From the NCBI RefSeq assembly GCF_018310535.1, contig NZ_CP074102.1, forward strand, positions 2,542,001 to 2,606,000: 64,000 nucleotides of DNA. Direction: 5' to 3'. The stretch comes from Streptomyces mirabilis. GTDB lineage: Bacteria > Actinomycetota > Actinomycetes > Streptomycetales > Streptomycetaceae. The notes beneath the pieces are model-generated. The model did not search any database. It was not told the origin of the DNA and saw only the letters and a program-made list of their open reading frames with translations. The position numbers and the translations under genes are program-made. Of the stretch, positions 31,981 through 41,233 are shown piece by piece (position 1 is the first letter of the stretch; every line of letters begins with the position of its first letter).

Positions 31981-34545
31981 ATGGAGGAGAAGTCCGTCGA
32001 AGTCCTGACGCCTGGTCCGGGTGAATCCGCACTCGACAAGCGTGGATACACCGGACCGAAGAGCGACATCGAGAGAGAGCTCGCCGAGGTGTTGGCCGGC
32101 GTCATCCACGTCGAACAAGTATCGGTCGAGAGTCACTTCTTCGACGACCTCGGCGCCAACTCATTGGTGATGGCCCAATTCTGTGCACGGGTCAGGAAGC
32201 GGCCGGATCTCCCGTCGGCGTCGATGAAGGACATCTACCGGCACCCGACGATCCGAAGCCTGGCGACGGGACTCGGGGACGCCGAACCGCTTCCCTCCGA
32301 GTCGTCGGATCCGGTGCCGGCCACGGTGGTGACCCGGGCCGGGACGGCGCGGTACGTCCTCTGCGGAACGCTTCAGTTCTTGTTCTTCCTGGGATATTCA
32401 TTCCTCGCCGGAATTGTCGCCGACCGAGGCTATGGATGGGTGTCCGCCGGCTCGAACGCGATCGGCATCTACCTACGATCGCTCGTTTTCGGCTCCATCG
32501 GATTCGTCGCTCTGTGCACCTTCCCGATCGTGGCCAAATGGATTCTCGTCGGCCGGTGGAAACCGCGCGAGTTCCCGATCTGGGGACTGACATATCTGCG
32601 CTTCTGGACCGTCAAGGCGCTGATCCACGCCAACCCGATGATCTTCTTCATCGGAAATCCCCTGTATGTGCTGTACCTACGCGCCCTGGGCGCCCGGATC
32701 GGCAAGGGAGTCACGATCCTCTCCCGCCAGACTCCGGCCTGCCCCGACCTGCTCACGATCGGCGCCGGAACGGTGATCCGCAAGGACTCGTTCTTCCACT
32801 GCTACCGGGCGCACGCCGGCCGCATCCAGACCGGCCGGGTCACCCTGGGCCGGGACGTGTTCATCGGCGAGAAGACCGTGCTCGACATCGACACGTCGAT
32901 GGGCGACGGGGCGCAGCTCGGCCACACGTCCACGCTGTACAGCGGCCAGGCGGTTCCGGACGGCCAACAGTGGCACGGATCCCCGGCACAGCCCACCGAG
33001 CACGACTACGTGAGGGTCGAGCCGACCGCGTGCGGCACACTGCGCCGGGCCGGCTTCGGTTTCGTCACCCTGCTTCAGGTGTTCTTCCTCTACGTGCCGC
33101 TGATGGTCGGGGGCGCGTACTTGCTGTTGGACCTGATTCCGGCGCTGCACGACCGGCTGGGCCCGGGTTCGGTGGGGTTCACCGCACCGAGTCTCTACGG
33201 CGACGCGCTGGTCCTGTCCTTCACGCTGTTCTTCGGCTTCGTCGTCTTCGGCGTGGCCGTGCTGTTCACCGTTCCGCGCCTGCTGAACCTGGTCATCAAG
33301 CCGGACAAGGTCTACCCGCTGTACGGCTTTCACTACTCGACGTTCCGCGCGATCGGGCGCATGACCAACATCAAGTTCTTCAAATGGCTGCTCGGTGACA
33401 GCTCCTACATCGTCTACTATCTGCGCGGCCTCGGATACGACTTGTCCCGGATCGAACAGACCGGGTCGAATTTCGGCACGGAAGTACAGCACGAGACCCC
33501 GTATCTGTGCTCCGTCGGCAGCGGCACGATGGTCGCCGACGGGCTCTCCATCGTCAACGCGGACTACTCGAGCTCCTCTTTCCGGGTGTCCAGGGCCTCG
33601 ATCGGACCACGCAACTTCATCGGGAACAACATCGCCTATCCCTCGGGGGCCAGGACGGGCGAGAACTGTCTCCTCGCGACGAAGGTGATGATTCCGCTCG
33701 AGGGCGAGGTGCGCGAGGGGGTGGGCCTGCTGGGCTCGCCGTGCTTCGAGATTCCCCGGTCGGTCGAGCGCGATTCCCGGTTCGACCATCTCCGCAACGG
33801 CGACGAGTTCCGTCGCAGTCTCGCCGCGAAGAACCGTTACAACATGCGCTCGATGGTCCTCTTCCTGATGGTGCGGTGGATCTACTTCTTCGTCCTCACG
33901 GTGGTCGCTCTCGCCGACGTCGATCTGTACGACTCCTACGGACAGGTACTGATCGCCGTGTTCCTGGTGTTCAGCCTTGCTTTCACGCCTGTCTACTTCG
34001 TGCTGGTGGAGCGCTGCATCATGGCATTCCGCGGGCTGCAACCGCAGTTGTGTTCCATCTACGAACCGTACTTCTGGTGGCACGAGCGCCTCTGGAAGGT
34101 GCCCGAGAATTACCTCAACATCTTCAACGGAACCCCTTTCAAGAACCTGATCTGGCGCATGCTGGGCGTTCGGATCGGCAGCAGGGTCTTCGACGACGGC
34201 TGCCACCTGACCGAGCGGATGCTCACCACCATCGGGAGCGACTGCACGCTCAATGCGGGAAGCAAGATCCAGTGCCACTCGCAGGAGGACGGCACCTTCA
34301 AGTCCGACCGCAGCACGATCGGCGCCGGCTCCACGCTCGGTGTCGGCGCCCACGTCCACTACGGCGTGACGATGGGCGACGGCGCGGAACTCGCCTCCGA
34401 CTCCTTCCTCATGAAGGGCGAGGAAGTCCCGGAGCGCGCCCGGTGGGGCGGAAATCCCGCGGCGGAGATGCGCGACACCCCCTATCAGCCTGCCGCACTG
34501 GCGTACGAGGCACAGCGTGACCGCCCCGGCCGGCAGGTCCAGTGA
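31981..34545 (+). CDS. Carrier-domain membrane acyltransferase with three left-handed beta-helix domains (Pls/PosA-type, no adenylation domain)
   Basis: 854 residues. Residues 24-98 are a phosphopantetheine carrier (ELAEVLAGVIHVEQVSVESH, DDLGANSLVMAQF; attachment S61). Three repeats of a hydrophobic pair followed by a hexapeptide-repeat domain come next: TM about 125-146 and 165-188 with LbH about 235-340 (GARIGKGVTI, IGAGTVIRKDSFF, LGHTSTLYSGQAVP); TM about 360-430 with LbH about 470-600 (NFGTEVQHET, VADGLSIVNADYSSSSFRVS); TM about 645-700 with LbH about 730-835 (GVRIGSRVFDDGCHL, MGDGAELASDSFL). Alternating TM pairs and three soluble domains after a carrier is the layout of poly-epsilon-lysine synthetase after its A domain. 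Here the A domain is on the next gene, translationally coupled. It likely condenses aminoacyl units at the membrane: inference. ATG 31981 has AAGGAG 5-10 nt upstream. Confidence 0.85.
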   Translation: MEEKSVEVLTPGPGESALDKRGYTGPKSDIERELAEVLAGVIHVEQVSVESHFFDDLGANSLVMAQFCARVRKRPDLPSASMKDIYRHPTIRSLATGLGDAEPLPSESSDPVPATVVTRAGTARYVLCGTLQFLFFLGYSFLAGIVADRGYGWVSAGSNAIGIYLRSLVFGSIGFVALCTFPIVAKWILVGRWKPREFPIWGLTYLRFWTVKALIHANPMIFFIGNPLYVLYLRALGARIGKGVTILSRQTPACPDLLTIGAGTVIRKDSFFHCYRAHAGRIQTGRVTLGRDVFIGEKTVLDIDTSMGDGAQLGHTSTLYSGQAVPDGQQWHGSPAQPTEHDYVRVEPTACGTLRRAGFGFVTLLQVFFLYVPLMVGGAYLLLDLIPALHDRLGPGSVGFTAPSLYGDALVLSFTLFFGFVVFGVAVLFTVPRLLNLVIKPDKVYPLYGFHYSTFRAIGRMTNIKFFKWLLGDSSYIVYYLRGLGYDLSRIEQTGSNFGTEVQHETPYLCSVGSGTMVADGLSIVNADYSSSSFRVSRASIGPRNFIGNNIAYPSGARTGENCLLATKVMIPLEGEVREGVGLLGSPCFEIPRSVERDSRFDHLRNGDEFRRSLAAKNRYNMRSMVLFLMVRWIYFFVLTVVALADVDLYDSYGQVLIAVFLVFSLAFTPVYFVLVERCIMAFRGLQPQLCSIYEPYFWWHERLWKVPENYLNIFNGTPFKNLIWRMLGVRIGSRVFDDGCHLTERMLTTIGSDCTLNAGSKIQCHSQEDGTFKSDRSTIGAGSTLGVGAHVHYGVTMGDGAELASDSFLMKGEEVPERARWGGNPAAEMRDTPYQPAALAYEAQRDRPGRQVQ

Positions 34546-37500
34546 GTGAACGGGAAGATGCGATGAGAGTGCAAGTGGAAGCCGATCGGGAGTTCTGGCG
34601 CGGTCAGCTCGTGGCCGGTGGGTTCACCGCGCTGCCGCGGTGGACGCCCCATCCGGTGGCGGGCGTCGCCGACCACGAGACGACGGTCCCGGAGGACGTC
34701 GCGGGACCGTTGCGCGGGCTGGCGCAGGACCTGGCGGTACCGCTCGACTCGGTGCTGCTGGCCGCGCACGCCAAGGTGCTCGCCGCGCTGTCCGGTGAGC
34801 GCGAGGTCGTGTCCGGCTACGTCCCCGTCGACGGCGGCCGGCCGTTGCCCTGCCGGCTGACGACCGAACCCTCGACGTGGCGGACGCTGCTGCTGAACGC
34901 CCATCGGGCCGCGTCGGAGCTGCTGTCGCACAAGGACTTCCCGGTCGACGAGCTCAGGCGCGAACTGGGCCTGACCGAACCGCCCTTCGAGGCCGTGTTC
35001 GATCCGGGCGGTGTGGGCGGTGACCTGGCCGAGGACACCGTGTTGTGGGTCGGGTTCTCGTGGCGGGACGACCGGCTCGTGCTGCGGCTGCGGTACCGGA
35101 CCGACGTACTCGACGCGGACTGCGCTGCCCGGATCGCCGGTTACCACCTCACCGCGCTCGCCCGGATCGCCGTCGGTCCGGATGCCGAGCACGGACGGCA
35201 GATCCTGCTCTCCGCCGAGGAACTCCACTTCCAGCTCGAAGGGCTCGCCGGACCCCACCGGGACCTGCCGGACCGCCGGATGCACGAGTTGTTCGAACAG
35301 AGGGTGCGGGAACACCCGGACGCCGTCGCCGCCGTACACGGTGAACGGCGGTGGACCTACCGAGAGCTCAACGCCCGGGCCAACCGGCTGGCACGCGCGC
35401 TGCTGGCGCGGGGGCTGCGCCGGGAGGGCGTGGTCGCGGTGGTGACCGAACGCAACCTGGACTGGCCGGCCGCCGTGCTGGCGGTCTTCAAGGCCGGGGG
35501 CGTGTACCTGCCCATCGAGCCGCATTTCCCGGCCGGCCGCATCGCCACCACGCTCACTCGCGCCGAGTGCGCCTTCGTGCTGACCGAACACGGCAGCACC
35601 ACCACCCTCGACCAGGCCCTGGAGTCCCTGCCCGGGATCGGGAAGGTCTTCATCGACGCGGCCTACGCGGAGGACCACGCCGACGACGATCCGGGCGTGC
35701 CCGTCGCACCGGACCAACTCGCCTACATCTACTTCACGTCCGGCTCCACGGGTGAGCCGAAGGGCGCGATGTGCGAGCACGCGGGGATGCTCAACCACCT
35801 CTACGCCAAGATCGACGACCTGGGGCTCGGCGAGGGACAGGTGGTCGCGCAGACCGCGCCCCAGTGCTTCGACATCTCGCTGTGGCAACTGGTGTCCGGA
35901 CTCCTGGTCGGCGGGCGGACCCTGCTGGTGGAGCAGGAGGTGATCCTGGACGTCCAGCGGTTCGTCGACAAGATCGTCGAAGGCCGGGTCGCCGTCCTCC
36001 AAGTCGTGCCCTCGTACCTGGACGTCGTCGTGTCCTGTCTGCGGCAGCGCCCCCGCGAACTGCCGGACCTGCGATGCGTGTCGGTCACCGGCGAGGCGTT
36101 GAAGAAGGAGCTCACGGAGCGCTGGTTCGCCGTCCAGCCCGGGATCAAGCTGGTCAACGCCTACGGGCTGACCGAGACCTCGGACGACACCAACCACGAG
36201 GTCATGGACCGGGCTCCGGACCGCATCCTGCTCGGCCGCGCGGTCAACAACGTGCGCGTCTACGTCGTCGACGAGCACCTCACCCCGGTACCGCTCGGCG
36301 CCCCCGGCCTGATCGTGTTCTCCGGCGTCTGCGTCGGCCGCGGCTACATCAACGACCCCGAGCGCACCCGGCAGGCCTATCTGACCGATCCGCACCGTGA
36401 GGGCGCCCGGCTCTACCGGGGCGGCGACTACGGCCGCTGGCAGCCCGGGGGCAAGCTGGAGTTCCTGGGCCGCCGGGACACCCAGGTCAAGATCCGTGGC
36501 TTCCGGATCGAGATCGGCGAGATCGAGAACACCCTGTTGCGGGTGCCGGGGGTGCGTGACGGCGCGGTGGTCGTCGCCGAGCGGGCCGACCAGAGCAAGC
36601 ACCTGGTGGCGTTCTACTCGGGCCCGCGGGCCCTCGACGGCGACGTCCTGCCGGCCCGGCTCGGCGAGTCGCTGCCCGAGTACATGGTCCCGTCGGCCTT
36701 CCACTGGCGCGAACGCCTGCCGCTGACCGCCAACAGCAAGATCGACAGAAAGACCCTGCAGACGCTCGCCGGAGAACTCGGCGTCGTCCAGGACGACTAC
36801 CAGGCGCCGAACACACCGACGGAACACCGGCTGGCGGCCGCGTGGGCGAAGGTGCTCGGCATTCCGCAGCACCAGATCGGACGGCGGGACCACTTCTTCG
36901 ACCGGGGCGGCACCTCGTTGTCGGCGGTGAAGCTGGCGATCACCCTGGACCGTGCGGTGTCCCTCAAGGACGTCACCCGTCACCCGGTCCTCGCCGACCT
37001 GGCCGGGCTGGTCGACGGCAGGTCCGAGCGGCACCCCGGGCTGCTGCACCCGCTGTCGGAATCGGACGATGCGCGGGCCGGGGCCCTGGTGTGCTTCCCG
37101 TACGCCGGCGGCAACGCGGTGAACTTCCAGCCGCTGGCCAGGGCGCTGCCGGCCGACGGGCCCGCCGTCCACGCCGTCGAGCTGCCCGGTCACGACATGG
37201 CAGCCGGCAGTGAACCGTTCGCACCGATGACAGAAGTGGTCGAACAGGTCGTCGACGAGATCGTCCGACGAGGCCTGACCAGGGTCCTGCTGTGGGGCCA
37301 CTCCTCGGGCGCCGCGCCGGCCGTGGAGACGGCCAGAAGGCTCCAGGAGCGCGGGGTGGACGTCCAGCGGGTGTTCCTCGGCGCGCAACTGCTCGGCGAC
37401 GCCGCCCGGCGGCGCGCCGCGATCGACGAGCTGACGGAACTGAGCGACGCCGAGGTCGCCGCGAAGCTGAGCGCGGCCGGCGGGTACACCGAACTCGGTG

Positions 37501-37811
37501 AGCTGGACGCGCGGCACGCCGAGCACGTGGGTGCCGCCTACCGGCACGACTGCGTGTCCGCACACCGCTACTTCGCCGGCCTCCTGGACAACCCGCCGAC
37601 GCCGAAGCTGTCCGCTCCGGTCACCGTGGTCGTCGCCGCCGACGACCCGAGCACGGCGGACCACCCGCACCGCTACCGCGACTGGCAGCTCCTGGCCGAA
37701 CAGGTCGACCTGCACGAGCTCGCCGACGGCGGCCACTACTTCCCACGCACCCGTCCGGCCGAAGCGGCACAGGCCGTTCTGCGCGCCGCCGAACTGTTCG
37801 CTCCTTCCTGA
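34542..37811 (+). CDS. Non-ribosomal peptide synthetase, partial C - A - T - TE
   Basis: 1089 residues. Residues 1-235 look like the C-terminal half of a condensation domain (REFWRGQLVAGG, HKDFPVDELRRELGL, RLRYRTDVLDADCAARIAGY); the N-lobe with the HHxxxDG catalytic motif is missing. The adenylation domain (about 243-735) has YFTSGSTGEPKGAM, CFDISLWQ, NAYGLTETSDD and a C-terminal NSKID lysine. The carrier has S792 in FFDRGGTSLSAVK. The thioesterase (about 840-1085) has S921 in GHSSG, D in AADDPS and H in DGGHYFP. Pocket residues read by eye include D235 and Asp-Asp at positions 330/331, compatible with a basic amino acid such as 2,3-diaminopropionate. GTG 34542 overlaps the previous stop, so both proteins should be made together. 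Confidence 0.93.
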   Translation: MSEREDAMRVQVEADREFWRGQLVAGGFTALPRWTPHPVAGVADHETTVPEDVAGPLRGLAQDLAVPLDSVLLAAHAKVLAALSGEREVVSGYVPVDGGRPLPCRLTTEPSTWRTLLLNAHRAASELLSHKDFPVDELRRELGLTEPPFEAVFDPGGVGGDLAEDTVLWVGFSWRDDRLVLRLRYRTDVLDADCAARIAGYHLTALARIAVGPDAEHGRQILLSAEELHFQLEGLAGPHRDLPDRRMHELFEQRVREHPDAVAAVHGERRWTYRELNARANRLARALLARGLRREGVVAVVTERNLDWPAAVLAVFKAGGVYLPIEPHFPAGRIATTLTRAECAFVLTEHGSTTTLDQALESLPGIGKVFIDAAYAEDHADDDPGVPVAPDQLAYIYFTSGSTGEPKGAMCEHAGMLNHLYAKIDDLGLGEGQVVAQTAPQCFDISLWQLVSGLLVGGRTLLVEQEVILDVQRFVDKIVEGRVAVLQVVPSYLDVVVSCLRQRPRELPDLRCVSVTGEALKKELTERWFAVQPGIKLVNAYGLTETSDDTNHEVMDRAPDRILLGRAVNNVRVYVVDEHLTPVPLGAPGLIVFSGVCVGRGYINDPERTRQAYLTDPHREGARLYRGGDYGRWQPGGKLEFLGRRDTQVKIRGFRIEIGEIENTLLRVPGVRDGAVVVAERADQSKHLVAFYSGPRALDGDVLPARLGESLPEYMVPSAFHWRERLPLTANSKIDRKTLQTLAGELGVVQDDYQAPNTPTEHRLAAAWAKVLGIPQHQIGRRDHFFDRGGTSLSAVKLAITLDRAVSLKDVTRHPVLADLAGLVDGRSERHPGLLHPLSESDDARAGALVCFPYAGGNAVNFQPLARALPADGPAVHAVELPGHDMAAGSEPFAPMTEVVEQVVDEIVRRGLTRVLLWGHSSGAAPAVETARRLQERGVDVQRVFLGAQLLGDAARRRAAIDELTELSDAEVAAKLSAAGGYTELGELDARHAEHVGAAYRHDCVSAHRYFAGLLDNPPTPKLSAPVTVVVAADDPSTADHPHRYRDWQLLAEQVDLHELADGGHYFPRTRPAEAAQAVLRAAELFAPS

Positions 37812-37896
37812 GTGACAACTGACTCGTGACAACCGACGAGTGACCGACCGACGAGTGACTGACCGCCGAGTGACTGACCGAGTGACAACCGACTGA
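37811..37896. repeat. Short degenerate direct repeats between NRPS and hydroxylase genes
   Basis: Repeated GAGTGAC/CGACCGACGAGTGACTGA motifs, roughly 14-18 bp each, fill the gap after the NRPS stop. They are irregular and no hairpin terminator is evident, so transcription may continue into the hydroxylase gene. Confidence 0.6.
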
Positions 37897-37919
37897 GTGG
37901 CTACGGAAAGGAAATCGAG

Positions 37920-38924
37920 ATGTCGTCCACTTCCACGGCGTCGATGGTCGACGTGGAACTGCAGTCCGGCAGACCTCCGCTCCTGCGGGCCGAGGCCACC
38001 GGTGGCGCGGCGAGCTGGGCAGCCGGGCACCGGGACGCACTGCGCGCCGTCGTCGCCGAGCACGGCTGCGTCCTGGTCCGCGGCCTCGGGCTGCGCGACG
38101 CGGCCGAGACCGGTGCCGTCTTCTCGAAGCTCGCCACCGGTCTGATGACCGAGAAGGAGGTCTTCGCGCCCCGGCGGACCTACTCCGACGGCGTGTACTC
38201 CTCGACGAAGTGGCCGCCGAACCAGCCGATGTGCATGCACCACGAACTGAGCTACACGCTCGAGTTCCCCGGCCTGATGATGTTCGCCTGTCTGAGCGCG
38301 CCCACCGACGGAGGGGCGACCGCGGTCGCCGACTCGCCGACCGTGCTCGACGCGCTGCCCGCCGAGTTGACCGAACGCTTCGAGCGCGAGGGCTGGCTGC
38401 TCACTCGCAGCTACAACGACGAGATCGGGGCGTCCGTGGCCGAGGCGTTCGGCACCGAGGACCGTGGTGCCGTCGAGAGCTACTGCCGCGCCAACGCGAT
38501 CGCGTTCGAGTGGCAGCCGGACGGTGGGCTGCGCACCCGACAGCGCCGCAGCGCCGTGGTGCGTCACCCGGTCACCGGCCGCCGCTGCTGGTTCAACCAG
38601 ATCGCGTTCCTCAACGAGTGGACGATGGCCCCCGAGGTGCGTGAGTACCTGATGGACGTCTACGGGGCCGACGGACTGCCGTTCAACACCCGCTTCGGCA
38701 ACGGCGACCCGATCGGCGAGGACGTCGTGGAACTGCTCAACAGCGTCTACGAGGCCCACACCGCACGCGAGCCGTGGCAGGCGGGCGACCTGATGCTCGT
38801 CGACAACATCCGCACCGCGCACAGCAGGGAGCCCTTCGAGGGACCACGCGAAGTGCTCGTCGCCCTGGCCGACCCGGTGCGTCTGACCGACTGCTCTCCG
38901 ACCGTCGAGGTGACCGCGTCATGA
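37920..38924 (+). CDS. TauD/TfdA-type Fe(II)/2-oxoglutarate dioxygenase, SyrP-like hydroxylase
   Basis: 334 residues. The facial triad appears as H107-x-E109 (MCMHHELSYT) and H301 (IRTAHSREPFEG), with R about ten residues later for 2-oxoglutarate (GPREVLVAL). HxE rather than HxD, with HELSYTLEFPG, resembles SyrP-type beta-hydroxylases that modify carrier-bound amino acids. It could hydroxylate diaminopropionate or aspartate on the NRPS: inference. 2-oxoglutarate, its co-substrate, is a product of the SbnB reaction encoded next. ATG 37920 follows GGAAAGGAA. The stop overlaps the SbnB start (ATGA). Confidence 0.9.
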   Translation: MSSTSTASMVDVELQSGRPPLLRAEATGGAASWAAGHRDALRAVVAEHGCVLVRGLGLRDAAETGAVFSKLATGLMTEKEVFAPRRTYSDGVYSSTKWPPNQPMCMHHELSYTLEFPGLMMFACLSAPTDGGATAVADSPTVLDALPAELTERFEREGWLLTRSYNDEIGASVAEAFGTEDRGAVESYCRANAIAFEWQPDGGLRTRQRRSAVVRHPVTGRRCWFNQIAFLNEWTMAPEVREYLMDVYGADGLPFNTRFGNGDPIGEDVVELLNSVYEAHTAREPWQAGDLMLVDNIRTAHSREPFEGPREVLVALADPVRLTDCSPTVEVTAS

Positions 38925-39991
38925 CCACCATCCGTTCCACCGCACCGGAGCCCGCGCCGGCCCCGCCGATCACCGTGCCGCCGTTCGCGGTGATCCCCGG
39001 TGCCCAGGTCCAGCGCGCGCTGCGCGGACGCGAGAAGCAGATCGTGGAGTTGGTCGAGGCCACCTACCGGGTGCACGGCGCCGGTGACTCGGTGAACCCG
39101 CCCTCGTACTTCCTGCGGTTCCCCGACCGCCCGTCCTCCCGGATCATCGCGCTGCCCGCCTCGATCGGCGGGGAGGTGCGGGTGGACGGCCTGAAGTGGA
39201 TCTCCAGCTTCCCGGAGAACGTGAAGGCCGGTGTCCCGAGGGCCTCGGCCGTACTGATCCTGAACGACCATGACACCGGCTACCCGTTCGCCTGTCTGGA
39301 GAGCTCCATCATCAGCGCCACCAGGACGGCCGCGTCGGCCGCCGCGGCCGCCGACCGGCTCAGCCGCGACCGGCCGCGACCGACGCGGGTCGGCTTCTTC
39401 GGGGTGGGCCTGATCGCCCGGTACATCCACACGTTCCTGGTCGGCACCGGCTGGTCGTTCGACGAGATCGGTGTGCACGACCTGTCCACCGACAGCGCGG
39501 CGGGTTTCCGGTGCTACCTGGAGCAGTCGGGCGCCACCGGCCGGGTCACCGTGCACGACAACGCCGAGCAGTTGATCCGCAACAGCGACCTGGTGGTCTT
39601 CGCCACGGTCGCCGGGCAGCCGCACGTCAGTGATTTGTCTTGGTTCGATCACAATCCGGTGGTGCTGCATGTGTCGCTGCGCGACCTCGCGCCGGAGATC
39701 CTGCTCGCCTCGACCAACATCGTCGACGACGTCGAGCACTGCCTGAAGGCCGACACCTCGCCGCATCTGGCCGAGCAGCTCACGGGCAACCGGGACTTCG
39801 TGCACGGCACGTTGGACGACGTGATGGCCGGGCGGGTGACCGTGCCGGCGGACCGGCCGGTGGTGTTCTCGCCCTTCGGCCTCGGGGTGCTCGACCTCGC
39901 GGTCGGCAAGTACGTCTACGACGAAGTGACCCGCTGCGGAGAGCTGCACGTCGTCGACGACTTCTTCCACGAACTGAGCCGGTACGGATGA
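38921..39991 (+). CDS. sbnB-like: 2,3-diaminopropionate biosynthesis protein SbnB-like (ornithine cyclodeaminase fold)
   Basis: 356 residues of the ornithine cyclodeaminase/mu-crystallin family. ILNDHDTGYPFACLESSIIS, TRTAAS and the Rossmann motif VGFFGVGLIARYIHTFL are diagnostic, as is VVFATVAGQPHV. SbnB enzymes oxidatively hydrolyse N-(1-amino-1-carboxy-2-ethyl)glutamate with NAD+ to release L-2,3-diaminopropionate and 2-oxoglutarate. I chose ATG 38921, coupled to the hydroxylase stop. The SbnA partner is 157 nt downstream. The pair defines dedicated diaminopropionate supply for the NRPS. Confidence 0.93.
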   Translation: MTTIRSTAPEPAPAPPITVPPFAVIPGAQVQRALRGREKQIVELVEATYRVHGAGDSVNPPSYFLRFPDRPSSRIIALPASIGGEVRVDGLKWISSFPENVKAGVPRASAVLILNDHDTGYPFACLESSIISATRTAASAAAAADRLSRDRPRPTRVGFFGVGLIARYIHTFLVGTGWSFDEIGVHDLSTDSAAGFRCYLEQSGATGRVTVHDNAEQLIRNSDLVVFATVAGQPHVSDLSWFDHNPVVLHVSLRDLAPEILLASTNIVDDVEHCLKADTSPHLAEQLTGNRDFVHGTLDDVMAGRVTVPADRPVVFSPFGLGVLDLAVGKYVYDEVTRCGELHVVDDFFHELSRYG

Positions 39992-40147
39992 GCCGGCCGC
40001 GAACCCGGGCCGCAGAAGACAGCGACCCCTGACGCAGGGCCCTGTCCGACTCGGATGGACACGGGCTCCCGCCCACAGAACCGAGAAGCCCGCCCACGGT
40101 CGGACGGACATTCCGAAAGTGCTCTGCTCCAGATTGAGGAGACCGTC

Positions 40148-41233
40148 GTGCCCGTCATTTCCGTTCCCCAGGCCTTCAACGAAGAGGATCTCTATGTCGA
40201 CCTCCGGGCGATCATCGGGCATACGCTCTTCCTGAAGTGCGAGGGCTTCAACTTCGCCGGCTCCATCAAGATGAAGGCCGCCCTCGAGATGGTGGAGGCC
40301 GCCGAGCGGGACGGAGTTCTGAAGCCGGATTCGATCCTGGTCGAGTCCTCGTCCGGGAACCTCGGCGTGGCGTTGAGCATGATCGCGGCGAGCAAGGGTT
40401 ACCGGTTCCTGTGCGTGACGGACTCCCGCGGCAACCTGTCGACCAGGATGATGATGGAGGCCCTGGGCAGCCAGGTGCACATGATCGCCGGTCAGCAGGA
40501 GAGCAACGGCGGCTATCTCGGCGCGCGGATCGAGTACGTGCGTGCGCTGTGCGCCTCCGACCCCCGGTACGTGTGGCTCAGCCAGTACACCAATCCGAGC
40601 AACTGGAAGGCGCACTACCGCAGGACGGCGCCGGAGATCGCCCGTCAGTTCCCGCAGCTGGACGTGCTGTTCGTCGGGGCCGGCACCACCGGCACCCTGA
40701 TGGGCTGCGCGCGCTTCTTCCGGGAGTGGCACCGGCCGGTGCGGGTCGTCGCGGTGGACAGCGTGGGCTCGGTGTCCTTCGGTGGGCCGCCCGGCCGCCG
40801 GATGATTCCCGGCCTCGGGATGAGCATGCGCCCGCCGTTGCTCGACGAGTCCTACGTGGACGAAGTGATACGGGTCGAGGAGAGAGACACCGTCCGTACC
40901 TGCCACCGGCTGGCCAGACGCGGATTCGTGTTCGGCGGCTCCACCGGCACGGTGGTCAGCGGCGCGACGGACTGGTTGAACCGGCACGACGCACGCGAAC
41001 TCACCGCGGTGGCCATCGGTCCGGACCTCGGCGAGCGCTACCTCGACACCATCTACCAGGCCAGCTGGCTGCGGGATCTCTACGGCGACGACGTGCTCAA
41101 CTCCCGCGAGATCGCCGCCGATTCCTGGGCGCCCTCCCCCACGCCACCGACACGGTGGGGCCGGGCGGTCGACCTCGAGAACGGCGAGCGCGGCAAAAAG
41201 CAACGCCCTCAGCTCCAGGACCGTAAGACCTAG
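40148..41233 (+). CDS. sbnA-like: 2,3-diaminopropionate biosynthesis protein SbnA-like (PLP cysteine-synthase fold)
   Basis: 361 residues. PLP-dependent beta-family enzyme with Schiff-base K41 in NFAGSIKMKAAL, the substrate loop ESSSGNLGVALS, and the phosphate-binding GAGTTGTLMG. SbnA enzymes join O-phospho-L-serine and L-glutamate to the adduct used by SbnB. GTG 40148 is preferred over ATG 40055 because GAGGAG lies 6 nt upstream and the extra 31 residues are unlike the family. After about residue 325 the tail is low-complexity. Together with SbnB it completes diaminopropionate synthesis in two steps. Confidence 0.93.
   Translation: MPVISVPQAFNEEDLYVDLRAIIGHTLFLKCEGFNFAGSIKMKAALEMVEAAERDGVLKPDSILVESSSGNLGVALSMIAASKGYRFLCVTDSRGNLSTRMMMEALGSQVHMIAGQQESNGGYLGARIEYVRALCASDPRYVWLSQYTNPSNWKAHYRRTAPEIARQFPQLDVLFVGAGTTGTLMGCARFFREWHRPVRVVAVDSVGSVSFGGPPGRRMIPGLGMSMRPPLLDESYVDEVIRVEERDTVRTCHRLARRGFVFGGSTGTVVSGATDWLNRHDARELTAVAIGPDLGERYLDTIYQASWLRDLYGDDVLNSREIAADSWAPSPTPPTRWGRAVDLENGERGKKQRPQLQDRKT

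Noticed and set aside
34485..38822. A 1445-codon open frame on the minus strand antisense to the NRPS and hydroxylase genes
   Set aside because: It mirrors high-GC third-position bias of the real genes, has no domain signatures or ribosome binding site, and the plus-strand frames carry complete catalytic motifs.
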